64,000 nucleotides of DNA from Spirosoma montaniterrae (GCF_001988955.1 NZ_CP014263.1:4620001-4684000), one strand, 5' to 3'. Numbered from the stretch's first letter, positions 50,512 through 60,105 are shown. Translations and numbers: made by a program. Notes: a model not told the origin generated them from the letters alone.

Positions 50512-52002
50512 CTACTGAACAGATCGCGTTCGCACCAACGCCTTTACCCGATCTAGGTCGGCATCCCGGCCACTGCGCCACGTAGCAGGACCGACCGCTA
50601 CAGGTACGTCGGGCTGAACGCCCAGGCCCCGGTCGGGTTGCTGACTATTCCAGCGGATATGATAGTAGGGCACCATAAGTTGGTACTTTGTATTCGGCAA
50701 TTCGACCCGGAAACTGTGGCCCGCATTGCAGCTTACTTCGCCCCCACCCGTTTCGCGGCCCACGATTGTTACCTGCGAGTTGAGCGACCTGGCTAAAGCC
50801 GGAAAAATGGCAGCCGCCGAAAACGACAGGCTGTTTGTCAGCACAAACACCGGTCCCGTAAACCGACGACGTGTGTAGGGTTTTACCTCACGCCGGTAGT
50901 AGGTCTGCTGCAACAGGCCGTTGGCATCGCGTTTTACCCTCAGCTTTAGATCGAGCCACGGAAACAGCCCCCCGTACCGCACCTGTGCGGGCAGATTGCC
51001 TTTGTCGCGTCGTTTGGCTACGGTTGAGTCCCAGAATCGGAACGGTCGGTCGGCTACGTAGCGGAGCAAATCGCGGCAGGTGATGGCACTACCGCCAAAA
51101 TTGCCCCGCACGTCGATCACTAAGCGTTTCACGTTGCGCTCCCGCAACAACCGGAACACCCGTCGAAATTGTCGGCGCATAGCCTCATTCTCAAACCCGT
51201 CGATGCGCAATACCGCTAACTGATTCGTCGGGGCGGTCGAATCGTCATCGACTAAGGTTAGCGATAACTCTTTTTTCTTGAGCAGGGGTGCCGACCGTAG
51301 CGTTTGCTGCTGTTTCCGGGCCGTATCGGCTTCGGCTTTTTTCTGGTCTTTTTTGACGGATTTTCGACTAAAGCGCAACGTTTCGGTGCGGAGTTGCCCA
51401 CTGCTGTCGGCTACCAGAACAGTTAGCGAGTCGCTATACCCAAAAGCAGCCTGATACCACGTCCCAAACCGCGTTGCCGTGAGCGACCGTCGGGCTGCCG
51501 TGATGTAGCCATCTGCCCAGTTCTGGCTCTCAAACTGTCGTAGTAAGGTCGATACCGATTTCCCGTTTACGGCTACCAATTCATCGAATGCCTTAATGGT
51601 TGGCTGGTCTTTCGGGGCAGGGGCCACGTAAAGCCGCCCCTGATCGTGAATAAGCGACAGCGGAAACGGCGCGAATTTATTTCGTCTTACGTACCGCGAC
51701 CGGTCGGCGGAGGCATTCAGACTCGTATGCACACAGCGCACTAAGCCGAGGTAAGGCCGCACTACCAGCCCAAAAGCGGCATCGGTCATGGGTTTGGTTA
51801 GCTGGCTGAGCGTCTGCCGATACGCTACGTCCATACTATCGCGGGGCGTGTAGCGATAGAGACCGGGGTGCAATTGCTCCAGAGCCATGTGCAACACCTG
51901 AAAATCTTCGCGCAGTTGCTGGGGCGTATAGAGCCGATTTGGGTCGTACGATTGGGCGTATAAAGTTGGTGAAAACAGTAGTAGTGCGAACAGCAGACGC
52001 AT
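50512..52002 (-). CDS. S41-family (C-terminal processing type) peptidase
   Basis: I use ATG 52002, giving the signal peptide MRLLFALLLFSPTLYAQ. The 496-aa product has the S41 fold: LRIDGFENEAMRRQFRRVF, RNFGGSAITCRDLLRYV, and the catalytic-Ser strand VFVLTNSLSFSAAAIFPA followed by TIVGRETGGGE. The middle region (residues about 120-200) is likely a PDZ-like part. It is a secreted or periplasmic protease. The target is unknown. Confidence 0.85.
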   Translation of the reverse strand: MRLLFALLLFSPTLYAQSYDPNRLYTPQQLREDFQVLHMALEQLHPGLYRYTPRDSMDVAYRQTLSQLTKPMTDAAFGLVVRPYLGLVRCVHTSLNASADRSRYVRRNKFAPFPLSLIHDQGRLYVAPAPKDQPTIKAFDELVAVNGKSVSTLLRQFESQNWADGYITAARRSLTATRFGTWYQAAFGYSDSLTVLVADSSGQLRTETLRFSRKSVKKDQKKAEADTARKQQQTLRSAPLLKKKELSLTLVDDDSTAPTNQLAVLRIDGFENEAMRRQFRRVFRLLRERNVKRLVIDVRGNFGGSAITCRDLLRYVADRPFRFWDSTVAKRRDKGNLPAQVRYGGLFPWLDLKLRVKRDANGLLQQTYYRREVKPYTRRRFTGPVFVLTNSLSFSAAAIFPALARSLNSQVTIVGRETGGGEVSCNAGHSFRVELPNTKYQLMVPYYHIRWNSQQPDRGLGVQPDVPVAVGPATWRSGRDADLDRVKALVRTRSVQ

Positions 52003-52030
52003 CGATATAAAGTTGATAAAAACCATCTCT

Positions 52031-52038
52031 CAAAACTA
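52031..52038 (-). promoter_or_regulatory. Putative -7 box of the S41 peptidase gene
   Basis: The minus strand reads TAGTTTTG, an exact TAnnTTTG, 28 nt before the ATG. The -33 position is unclear. Confidence 0.35.
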
Positions 52039-52196
52039 CGGCTTTATCAATCATACCGCCGTGGCTTCATGCAAACGCTGCGGTCAGAGATCGTATAATA
52101 GTACGATGTAGTTAGAGACTAAGTCGTGCAGAATTCACCTTTTCAGTAGATTCAATTTACGGTCTTTCTATTTTAATAAATCTATTATAGTTTATT

Positions 52197-53843
52197 TTGC
52201 CATTACGAATCTTTACTGGCAAGAACTTGATCTCTTCTACTAAACGCACGACTCCTTTATCGACAACACAATTTGAGCCGACGTGGTCAATAGCGTTAAG
52301 TATCGGTTTGCTGATTGTGCTGTTTTCGCACCTCGGCTTCATGCCTTTGGATACGGGTGATGAGGCCCGGCGGGCATTGGTGTCGCTGGAAATGATCCTA
52401 TCGGGCGATTATATCACGCCTACGCTCAACGGCGACCGCTATTTCAACAAGCCACCACTCTATAACTGGATTATTATTGGTTCGTATAAATTATTCGGCA
52501 ACTACTCATCGTTTGCGCTGCGGTTTCCGATGGTGGTGTCGCTATTGTTACTGGGGCTTACGGTATTTGGTTTCGTGCGCCGTTATACAAACGCGACCGT
52601 TGCCTTTGCAGCCGCGCTGATGACACTGACCAACGGGCGGGTACTCCTGTTCGACTCGCTGCTGGGGCTGATCGAGATTACGTTTTCGTGGGTTACGTAT
52701 ACGGCCATGCTGCTGGTTTTCCATTTTGGACAGCAACGACGATACTGGCTGCTATACCTAACGACCTACGCGCTTACGGCAATCGGTTTTTTGCTAAAAG
52801 GACTCCCCCCGCTGGCTTTTCAGGGACTGACGCTTGTAGGCTGGTTTGTTTATACCCGCCAGTATCGGCAATTGCTGCATCCGGCTCATGTGGTCGGCAT
52901 CCTGCTGTTTGTGTTGATAACCGGCTGTTATTACTGGCTGTACTTCAGTCAGAATGCCATTCCATTACGCGACGTTGCGGGTGTGCTGTTCAATGAAAGT
53001 GCCAAACGAACCGGGCTTGCTTTTGGCATAGGAGCCGCTTTGCTTCACATACTAACTTTCCCGTTTGAGCTGGTCTACCATTTTGCGCCGTATTTACTGC
53101 TGGTTGTTCTGCTATTTCGGCGAAATAGTCTGAATCTGCTCCAGGCTCACCCATTCATTGCGTTCAATACGCTGGCGTTTTGCCTGAATGTACTGATTTA
53201 CTGGACGTCACCCCAGGTTTACGCCCGCTACCTGATCGGCCTTATGCCGTTGTTATTCACTGTACTGGCTTATCTGTACTACGAACACAGCCGCCCTGCC
53301 GACCGGCCCCGGTGGTGGGTCGAGCGAATATGGCTGGGGCTGACCGTTATAGTAGCTATTGGCTGCTGGACATCGGTTTTTTACCCCGCCACGCGCGTAC
53401 TGCCCGGCGTTGTCTGGAAAACGGCAGTCGTTTCAGGGCTGTTGATTGTGCTGGCCTGGCGGCTGGCCCAACCGTCGGCCAATCGGCTGGGGCTGTTGAT
53501 TGCCGTTATGATTGTGATTCGGCTGGGTTTCAACTGGTTCGTATTACCCGGTCGGGCCGTTAAGCGGCAGTTTTACAAGGAATCTGCCGAGCAGGCGGCT
53601 CGTCAAACAATTGGTCGGCCCTTGTTTGGTTATCACACAACCGTTGGCAACGATAACGCCACCGATGTCAGTTCGTTTCATATATCGGCAGTGCGGGGCG
53701 ACATTCTTCGCAAAACCGACCGCAAACTTCCCGGAGCCTATTACATCGCCGATTCCGTAAGTCTTAAGGGTGAGCAGTACCGCCGAATCGGGGAGGTCGT
53801 TCTGTTCGACCGGCACCCGGCTTTTATCGTTCAGTTTGATTAA
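52197..53843 (+). CDS. ArnT-like membrane glycosyltransferase (PMT superfamily)
   Basis: The 548-aa frame begins at TTG 52197; no ATG near the start fits, since the first in-frame one is within the first loop. About eleven membrane segments are visible. The first periplasmic loop contains DTGDEARRAL (the catalytic Asp-Glu pair) and FNKPPLYNWIIIGSYKLFGN, both typical of ArnT/PMT sugar transferases that use lipid-linked sugars. A soluble C-terminal part follows. It is 10 nt from the GtrB-like gene, so they likely work together in envelope glycosylation. Confidence 0.85.
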   Translation: MPLRIFTGKNLISSTKRTTPLSTTQFEPTWSIALSIGLLIVLFSHLGFMPLDTGDEARRALVSLEMILSGDYITPTLNGDRYFNKPPLYNWIIIGSYKLFGNYSSFALRFPMVVSLLLLGLTVFGFVRRYTNATVAFAAALMTLTNGRVLLFDSLLGLIEITFSWVTYTAMLLVFHFGQQRRYWLLYLTTYALTAIGFLLKGLPPLAFQGLTLVGWFVYTRQYRQLLHPAHVVGILLFVLITGCYYWLYFSQNAIPLRDVAGVLFNESAKRTGLAFGIGAALLHILTFPFELVYHFAPYLLLVVLLFRRNSLNLLQAHPFIAFNTLAFCLNVLIYWTSPQVYARYLIGLMPLLFTVLAYLYYEHSRPADRPRWWVERIWLGLTVIVAIGCWTSVFYPATRVLPGVVWKTAVVSGLLIVLAWRLAQPSANRLGLLIAVMIVIRLGFNWFVLPGRAVKRQFYKESAEQAARQTIGRPLFGYHTTVGNDNATDVSSFHISAVRGDILRKTDRKLPGAYYIADSVSLKGEQYRRIGEVVLFDRHPAFIVQFD

Positions 53844-53853
53844 TTCGTAGCCT

Positions 53854-54837
53854 ATGTCTGTACACTCCGTTTCTCCTTTTCTTTCGGTTGTTGTCTGCGT
53901 ATACAACGAAGCGGGTAACGTTGCTCCGCTCGTTGACCAGATTAGCCGGGCTATGCAAGGCGTCGATTACGAGTTGATTTATGTAAACGACGGGTCGACT
54001 GATGCTACCCTGACTGAATTGAGAGCTATCGCGCTTCCGCAATTGATTATTCTGGATCTGCAAACCAACTACGGCCAAAGTGCGGCTTTAGCGGCTGGTA
54101 TCGAAGCGGCACGCGGGCAGTTTATTGCAACGCTCGACGGCGATCAGCAAAACGACCCTGCCGACATACCTCACCTGCTGGCTCACTGCGAACTGCACGA
54201 CCTCGACGTGGTGGCTGGCCTGCGGGCCAATCGGCAGGATGGGTTCTGGCTTCGCAAAGTACCGAGCCGGATAGCTAACGCCTTGATTCGGCGGGCAACC
54301 GGACTACAATTGCGCGACCTCGGTTGCGGGCTAAAAGTTTTCCGGGCCGATCTTGCCAAACAGTTAGGCATCTACGGCGAACTGCACCGGTTTGTACTGC
54401 TACTGGCCCAATTTGAAGGTGCCCGCATGGATCAATTACCGGTTCATCACCGGCCCCGCCAAATTGGTCAATCGAAATACGGTTTGGACCGCACCTTCCG
54501 GGTTATAAGCGATCTGGTTTTTTTAGTATTCTGGAAAAAATACCGACACAAGCCCATGCATCTGTTCGGCAAGGTGGGTGTAATCAGCCTGTTTATGGGC
54601 CTGACTACGTTGAGCTGGCTGGCTGTTCAAAGCCTGATACAGAGCGACCCGCCTACCGTGCTGCTGCCTGTGGGGCTTTTGCTGACGATAGGCGGGTTAC
54701 AGTTTCTGGGATTTGGCGTTATAGCCGAACTTCAGATACGAACCTACTATGAATCACAGGCCCGAAAGCCCTATAAAGTTCGACGCGTCTACCGGGCATC
54801 TGCCGACGCTCACCGGATAGAAACCTGCATAAGCTGA
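53854..54837 (+). CDS. GtrB/DPM1-like family 2 glycosyltransferase
   Basis: The 327-aa product is a GT2 enzyme that typically makes polyprenyl-phosphate-glucose or -mannose. The start SVVVCVYNEAGNVAPLVDQI, the nucleotide-sugar motif DGSTDATL and TLDGDQQNDPADIPHL (DxD) are clear. RPRQIGQSKYGLDRTFRVI and two C-terminal membrane helices (about 245-300) complete the family pattern. It follows the ArnT-like gene by 10 nt, matching donor-lipid synthesis for it. Ends overlap the convergent HTH gene by 28 nt. Confidence 0.92.
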   Translation: MSVHSVSPFLSVVVCVYNEAGNVAPLVDQISRAMQGVDYELIYVNDGSTDATLTELRAIALPQLIILDLQTNYGQSAALAAGIEAARGQFIATLDGDQQNDPADIPHLLAHCELHDLDVVAGLRANRQDGFWLRKVPSRIANALIRRATGLQLRDLGCGLKVFRADLAKQLGIYGELHRFVLLLAQFEGARMDQLPVHHRPRQIGQSKYGLDRTFRVISDLVFLVFWKKYRHKPMHLFGKVGVISLFMGLTTLSWLAVQSLIQSDPPTVLLPVGLLLTIGGLQFLGFGVIAELQIRTYYESQARKPYKVRRVYRASADAHRIETCIS

Positions 54838-55430
54838 CGACCCAGCTCGTGAATCGACGTTTCCAAGCGTTTAGCCAACTCGTCGCACGGATGCGTGGAG
54901 CCCGTCATAAACTGCCCGATAAGGTCAGGGTCAATACCTGACTGATGAGCTAAATAGCTGGTTTTGAGTTGCCGGAAGACTTCCCACAACGCCGATGTAT
55001 CATATACGGACACGAACGGAATTTTCTGAAGCGTAGCGCAGACCTCAGGCGCATCGTTAGCAGCAAACTCCAGCCAGACTGATCGCAGCCGGTCGGCTAC
55101 GCAATCGGGGCCGCACCCCTGCGAGATCGCGAGCAGACCGGGTATTTCGATTCGTCCCCAAAACGTAGCGTCCTGTCTTTCCAGGATCATGGGCAACGAC
55201 TTTCGTTTACCAAAGGAAGCCGACCAATGATCGGTTTCTTTCCAGCGGTGCGCCTGCCGGGCAGCCGTGTTGAGCGTACCGAAAGGCACCTCGTCAATAT
55301 CCTGATTAGGGATAATTAAATAGGATGGTTTTAAGACAGAAGGGCACCGGAAAATCGTATGTCCCTCATAATCGCGGATAGCTTCCCACCCTTTTTCCAA
55401 TACTATGCTGCTAAGCAAATTTACTCTCAT
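54810..55430 (-). CDS. Unknown protein with C-terminal HTH-like region
   Basis: I start at ATG 55430 (MRVNLLSSIVLEKGWEAI); the upstream extension is AT-rich and unlikely. The 206-aa product has an N-terminal alpha-beta part and a C-terminal stretch LKTSYLAHQSGIDPDLIGQF with MTGSTHPCDELAKRLETS, a helix-turn-helix-like layout seen in HicB-type antitoxins and XRE regulators. I cannot place it in a named family. It converges on the GtrB-like gene with a 28-nt overlap. Confidence 0.65.
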   Translation of the reverse strand: MRVNLLSSIVLEKGWEAIRDYEGHTIFRCPSVLKPSYLIIPNQDIDEVPFGTLNTAARQAHRWKETDHWSASFGKRKSLPMILERQDATFWGRIEIPGLLAISQGCGPDCVADRLRSVWLEFAANDAPEVCATLQKIPFVSVYDTSALWEVFRQLKTSYLAHQSGIDPDLIGQFMTGSTHPCDELAKRLETSIHELGRQLMQVSIR

Positions 55431-55728
55431 TCTCTTACGACCCGATAGGTTGCTACTGGACCAAGTCGTGTAAATATACCACCAAATAGAAAATTCAAAA
55501 ATTCTAATACACAACTACAAAAAAAATAATTTGAATTGTCATATATTTTGGTGTCAGACTACTCAGTAGGAATGAAAGTCTCCTAAAAGTTACAAAACGG
55601 ATCGCAGACAAAATTGTACTATAGCAAGTTTATTGACCCATCCGTAAGAAAAATTTCCAGCGATAATTCTTTTAGTCCACGAGCCCTATAACTGACTCTA
55701 TTATGCAAACACGTAGTGGATTTACAGT
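55431..55728. other. AT-rich intergenic region, 298 nt
   Basis: No ORF, tRNA or terminator seen. It is very AT-rich. A weak TATATTTA box at 55471-55478 (minus strand), with a TTG 17 nt before it, could drive the HTH-like gene; it is not a full match. Confidence 0.3.
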
Positions 55729-56019
55729 CTACTTCGTGCCCAATAGCATAGCCAACCTATTTTTTAAGTACTGGCCTATTTGCTCCAGAATCGGCTTATA
55801 CACTATTTTGTTAGCCTCAATACTGTTCACCGTATTATTTTTCGCCTTGTAATAAACCAACTGATCACTAACCGTTTCGACAATTGACAGGGCATCATTC
55901 AACCCGATTTGCCGCGTATTCAACAGGTAAATGAGTTGTTCACGGGCGTCATCTACTGTAGATACCGGAAAAAAAGATGTGTTTTTTCCGTTGTGATGGG
56001 TTGCAATGTACTGGTTCAT
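55729..56019 (-). CDS. Small unknown protein (96 aa)
   Basis: I use ATG 56019 (MNQYIATHHNGKNTSFF) over the GTG seven codons earlier. The product is helical by look, with EANKIVYKPILEQIGQYL, and has neither signal nor membrane segment. It lies in an AT-rich stretch with no clear neighbours. No family recognised; it may be an isolated acquired gene. The upstream 56041-56232 region has a small palindrome (GAGTA-ATAA-TACTC, 56081-56094) and nothing else I could support. Confidence 0.5.
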   Translation of the reverse strand: MNQYIATHHNGKNTSFFPVSTVDDAREQLIYLLNTRQIGLNDALSIVETVSDQLVYYKAKNNTVNSIEANKIVYKPILEQIGQYLKNRLAMLLGTK

Positions 56020-56232
56020 GGCGACGAAAATTTCTTTCACTTATGACGGATTACTCATAAGAATAATAGCAAACTGAGTAATAATACTCAAAAAGGCGAT
56101 TTTTCATGTATGTACAATCTCCTTCTTTGCTACTATTAAGACATTTTAATCAATCCAGGGTCACAAAAAATTTGTTTAATAATAAATTAGTATACAACGT
56201 TCGCATGAGTATTTAATTTACTCTGCTCATTA

Positions 56233-57195
56233 TCATACCATGACAGTGCCGTGTATCTGTTGATACCAGGCTACAAAATCGCGTAGGCCGTCTTTGAGCA
56301 GAATAGACGGTTTATAATGAAGTTGATCGGCAGCACGTCGTAAATCAGCCTGTGTGCAATATACATCGCCGGGTTGCTCGGGTTGCCAGTCGATGCGGGC
56401 CGGTAAGCCAGTCGCCCGTTCCAATAATTGAACCAATTCGTGTAGACTGGTCGATGATGGCCCGGCTATGTTTACGATGTTGAAGCCTTTTATATACTGA
56501 ATTGCCTGAACAATGCCCGATACCGTATCGTGTACGTGGGTATAGTTTCGGGCGGTGTTTCCGGAACCATACAACGTGATCGGCTCTCCGTCGAGCAGTT
56601 GCCGGGTGAATCGGGTGATAGCCATTTCGGGTCGCTGACGAGGACCATATACAGTAAAAAATCGCAGACAGGCCACATCGAACCCATATAAATGATGATA
56701 GGTGTGTGCTAATAGTTCTGCCGAACGCTTCGACATGGCATACGGCGACAGTGGCTGGGCAACCGCATCGTCTTCCCGAAACGGAAGGTGGGGCGAGTTT
56801 CCGTAAACAGATGATGACGAAGCCATTACCAATCGGCTTACCTGCGCACTACGCATGGCCTCGAGTACGGAAAGCGTTCCGCTAACGTTTACGTCAAGAC
56901 AAACTGCCGGTTCATAAACAGATGCCCGCACGCCTGTTCGGGCCGCAAGGTGAACAACTACCTGACAGCGATACCGCCGAAGTAGATCGGCCACCAAAGA
57001 CTGATCGCGAATATCGCCCTCTACAAAGTGAAATCGGGTGTTGCTCCAGAATGGCTCGATATTCAGTCGTTTATCGGCAGGACTATATTGCCCGTCGAGG
57101 TTATCCAAAGCGACAACCGAGTGGCCCGCCGTCAGTAACCGCTCAGTCAGGTGAGAACCAATAAAGCCAGCCGCGCCCGTTACGAAAATAGTCAT
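56233..57195 (-). CDS. NAD-dependent nucleotide-sugar epimerase (UDP-glucuronate 4-epimerase-like)
   Basis: The 320-aa product is an extended SDR: VTGAAGFIGSHLTERLL (NAD motif) at residues about 5-21, the catalytic SSSSVYG and YAMSK, and the later VYGPRQRPEMAITRF. The last stretch is close to the UDP-glucuronate 4-epimerase/GalE-like group. It makes a UDP-sugar for polysaccharide synthesis. It diverges from the CpsB-type gene, with which it shares a 138-nt intergenic region. Confidence 0.9.
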   Translation of the reverse strand: MTIFVTGAAGFIGSHLTERLLTAGHSVVALDNLDGQYSPADKRLNIEPFWSNTRFHFVEGDIRDQSLVADLLRRYRCQVVVHLAARTGVRASVYEPAVCLDVNVSGTLSVLEAMRSAQVSRLVMASSSSVYGNSPHLPFREDDAVAQPLSPYAMSKRSAELLAHTYHHLYGFDVACLRFFTVYGPRQRPEMAITRFTRQLLDGEPITLYGSGNTARNYTHVHDTVSGIVQAIQYIKGFNIVNIAGPSSTSLHELVQLLERATGLPARIDWQPEQPGDVYCTQADLRRAADQLHYKPSILLKDGLRDFVAWYQQIHGTVMV

Positions 57196-57276
57196 GATAC
57201 TAATTTATTTATCTCTTTTGGCCGATTGAATACCTTCATTTGTTAATTTTTCGGTAGTATTCCCAAAAATTAGCAT

Positions 57277-57284
57277 TATATTTG
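57277..57284 (+). promoter_or_regulatory. Putative -7 box of the CpsB-type gene
   Basis: TATATTTG matches TAnnTTTG exactly, 49 nt before the ATG at 57334. No clear -33 TTG. Confidence 0.4.
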
Positions 57285-57333
57285 ACTAACCGGCGACTCG
57301 ATGATTCTGATTGATTGCTCTCGGTAACTAATC

Positions 57334-58089
57334 ATGCATATTTGGCAAACCATTCGGGAAGCTTTCGTACCCGCCAAATCTGACATCAAGGACCCTTGCT
57401 TCTGGCGGGTCGACATTCATTCGCACCTTCTGCCGGGTGTCGATGATGGCGTCAGTACTACAGAACAGGCTGTGGCCTGTTTGACTCAATTGAGCCAATG
57501 GGGAATCAGAAAAGTGATTACTACCCCCCATGTTAGCCGCGACTGGCACCCCAATGAATCGTTTGTGCTGCGGGGCGGGCAACAGTTGCTGCAAAATCTG
57601 GCCGATGAACACGAACTTGGCCTTACCATTGAAGTAGCGGCTGAATATTTGCTCGATGAGTTTTTCATTGAACTGCTCAATGCCGGTGATCTGCTGACAT
57701 TCGGGCGCGAACGGTATCTGCTGTTTGAGCTTGGCTGGGCGGCTGCCCCCCGGCAACTTGACGATATACTGTTTCGGATGCAGGCGCGTGGGTACAAACC
57801 CGTGTTGGCTCACCCCGAGCGGTATCTGTACTATTATAATGCCCTGCCCGCTCTGGCTCAGCTTCGGGCGAATGGTTGCCTGTTTCAGCTCAACTGGGGG
57901 TCGCTGACCCGGCGCTATGGTGAACGGGTGCAAACGCAGGCTAACATGTTTCTTCGCCATAATTGGGTCGACTTTTTTGGCAGCGATATGCATCGTTCTG
58001 GTGATATTACAACTATGAACTCGTTGTTTACTTCTCCGTATTATAGTCAATTGAAACGACAAAGCCTTCTCAATGAGAGTTTAATTTAG
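57334..58089 (+). CDS. CpsB/YwqE-type tyrosine phosphatase (PHP domain)
   Basis: The 251-aa product is a PHP-fold metal-dependent phosphatase: DIHSHLLPGVDDG (first metal site, about 27-39), TPHVSRDWHP, AAEYLLDEFF, LAHPERYLYY, and the last site FFGSDMHRSGD. Such enzymes dephosphorylate the tyrosine kinase that controls exopolysaccharide export. The kinase/Wzc gene is not in view. It lies in the polysaccharide region, upstream of a Wzi-like gene. Confidence 0.9.
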   Translation: MHIWQTIREAFVPAKSDIKDPCFWRVDIHSHLLPGVDDGVSTTEQAVACLTQLSQWGIRKVITTPHVSRDWHPNESFVLRGGQQLLQNLADEHELGLTIEVAAEYLLDEFFIELLNAGDLLTFGRERYLLFELGWAAAPRQLDDILFRMQARGYKPVLAHPERYLYYYNALPALAQLRANGCLFQLNWGSLTRRYGERVQTQANMFLRHNWVDFFGSDMHRSGDITTMNSLFTSPYYSQLKRQSLLNESLI

Positions 58090-58311
58090 GGTAACACGAT
58101 AAAGGTAACAAAAAAAGTGTATATCCCAATTTTTACAAATACCTGTAAACCTTGTTTGCGGTAGAGATTGGTTGCACGCCGACCGAGGATAAAGATATTT
58201 TTTGTTACTAATTTCAGTATTACAAAAATATAATGTCTATATTTCGCCATCATTTGACCAATGAAGCATTCGCTTTACTGTTAGTTCTGGATGTCTCGAC
58301 GCATTCAACGT

Positions 58312-59811
58312 ATGAAGATTCTACTCTTTCTGCTCAGTTTCTTCCTGATTATCAGCAATAAGGTTTGGTCGCAGACCGACACTACGGTCGACCGTACCCG
58401 GCATTCGGCGGTGTATTCGGCTGAGGTAGCTGGCTTAGGTGCTACAGGTCCGCGAACGCCTTTTTGGTTGCGGGCCAATCAGTTTGGCATTATTCCGGCC
58501 AACAGTCCGGCGGGGATAGCCATCGTAAGCGCAAATCATACGTATAAATTTAGCCCATATCGGTCGCGACAACTTTCGTATGGCGTGGAAGTTGTTGGGC
58601 AGGCAGGTCGTGCGTCGCGGGTGGTGCTGCCGCAGGCGTATGTTTCGCTCGATCTGGGGCGATTCAGCCTGTGGGGTGGTCGCCGAAAGGAGATTATTGG
58701 CCTCGGCGACTCTACGCTCACATCGGGCTTTTACGCATGGTCGGGCAATGCACTGCCAATTACTAAGGTACAGTTTGGCACCAACGGTTTTGCGCCGTTG
58801 GGTTTTACGCGTAACCTGATATGGGTTCACGGCTTTTTTGCCCACGGCTGGTTTGCCAACTCCGACTCCCTTCAGGGGGCATATCTTCATCAGAAAGCGT
58901 TGTATGTGCGCCTTGGCAAACCCGGTTGGCGGGTTCGGTTTACGGGGGGCGTGCTGCATAACGCGCAGTGGGGTGGCCGGTCGACCTTCGTGCCGTCATT
59001 GAAAGCAACCAACTGGCAACTGCCCGATTCGTTCAGCGATTACCTGTATGTGCTGACCGCCCGCGAAGGTGGCCCCCCCGACTCGCCTAACCTGACCGAC
59101 CACGACCGGGTTAACCGCATCGGCAACCATTTGGGCAGTATCGACTTCGGTATAGAGGCCGACCTGGGCCGCTGGCAGGCGATGGGCTACTACCAGCATC
59201 CGTTTGAAGATAAATCGGGCGTGGCCTTTCAGAATATGCCCGACGGCCTGTATGGTCTCCGGCTGCAACGACAGTCTGACGCAGGTTTTCGCATCGACCA
59301 TATATTGGTGGAGTACCTGAACACGATGAGCCAGAGTGGTTCGCTGATTGGGGTTTCGCGCTACGACGGCAAAGATGATTACTTTAATAATTTTCAGTAC
59401 CTCGACGGCTGGGCGCACGACCGTAATGTAATTGGTACGCCTTTTTTATCGCGCCGGGCCGACATCCGGGCCGATCTGCCCTACGGTCCAGAAAGGCGGA
59501 TCTGGGCCATTGCCAATAATCAGGTACAACTATATCATCTGGCAGTAGCCGGAACAGCCGGTCAGAGCCGCAACGGGCAACTTGTTCGGTGGCAGATAAA
59601 GCTATCGGCCAGCCAGAACCACGGTGCCCCCCGGCTTGGCTTCCAACAACCCATTGGGCAGTTTTCGGGTCTGGCATCCGTAGTATGGCCGCTCAACTGG
59701 CTGGGCGGCTCCGAACTGCGTACAAGCCTTGCCCTTGATCAGGGGCAATTATTAACGAACGCAGTTGGCGGCTGGCTAAGCCTTCGCAAAACATGGAAAA
59801 CTAAACGTTGA
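58312..59811 (+). CDS. Wzi-family capsule assembly outer-membrane protein
   Basis: I use ATG 58312, which gives the signal peptide MKILLFLLSFFLIISNKVWS. The 499-aa product has an N-terminal barrel start (TPFWLRANQFGIIPANSPAG) typical of capsule assembly Wzi proteins, and many aromatic-rich strands such as VSLDLGRFSLWGGRRKEIIG. Wzi helps bind or assemble capsular polysaccharide at the surface. It ends with a terminator 66 nt later. Confidence 0.85.
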   Translation: MKILLFLLSFFLIISNKVWSQTDTTVDRTRHSAVYSAEVAGLGATGPRTPFWLRANQFGIIPANSPAGIAIVSANHTYKFSPYRSRQLSYGVEVVGQAGRASRVVLPQAYVSLDLGRFSLWGGRRKEIIGLGDSTLTSGFYAWSGNALPITKVQFGTNGFAPLGFTRNLIWVHGFFAHGWFANSDSLQGAYLHQKALYVRLGKPGWRVRFTGGVLHNAQWGGRSTFVPSLKATNWQLPDSFSDYLYVLTAREGGPPDSPNLTDHDRVNRIGNHLGSIDFGIEADLGRWQAMGYYQHPFEDKSGVAFQNMPDGLYGLRLQRQSDAGFRIDHILVEYLNTMSQSGSLIGVSRYDGKDDYFNNFQYLDGWAHDRNVIGTPFLSRRADIRADLPYGPERRIWAIANNQVQLYHLAVAGTAGQSRNGQLVRWQIKLSASQNHGAPRLGFQQPIGQFSGLASVVWPLNWLGGSELRTSLALDQGQLLTNAVGGWLSLRKTWKTKR

Positions 59812-59876
59812 CAGGTGTAGACCGTCAACCAAGAAGCTTACTTAAAGTAAGTAAAATGTAGAGAGAGTAGTTCACT

Positions 59877-59910
59877 AAAAGCCGTTCCCCACACGTTGGG
59901 AGCGGCTTTT
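59877..59910 (+). terminator. Terminator after the Wzi-like gene
   Basis: Thirteen-base arms with one G-T wobble enclose an 8-nt loop and end in GGCTTTTGTTTTTTG, a good T run. Confidence 0.85.
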
Positions 59911-59965
59911 GTTTTTTGACTACATATTTTTACGTGCGTCACATAATACCAATTTGACGTTGCAC

Positions 59966-60105
59966 TGGCGTGTGGCTGACGCGAAGGAGACGCAAAGGGG
60001 AGTGTGGCTGACGCAAAGGAGACGCAAAGGGTTGCGTCTCTACGCTGGATGGGTCAATTGTAGAGACGCAACCCTTTGCGTCTCCTTCGCGTCAACCACA
60101 CGCCA
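59966..60105. repeat. GAGACGCAA repeat cluster, copy 2 (tandem plus inverted)
   Basis: The left part holds two near-copies of GTGTGGCTGACGC(G/A)AAGGAGACGCAAAGG in tandem, and the right part (60060-60105) is the inverted copy, with TTGCGTCTCTAC and GTAGAGACGCAA as inner edges. It shares the 12-mer GTAGAGACGCAA with 29117-29232. The rest of the 59812-60277 gap has only the terminator and AT-rich sequence. Confidence 0.75.

Noticed and set aside
56041..56232. Small palindrome as an operator
   Set aside because: GAGTA-N4-TACTC is too short and too AT-rich to claim without a regulator.
59966..60105. CRISPR array or insertion sequence
   Set aside because: There is no transposase frame, and copies are tandem or inverted without spacers of constant length.
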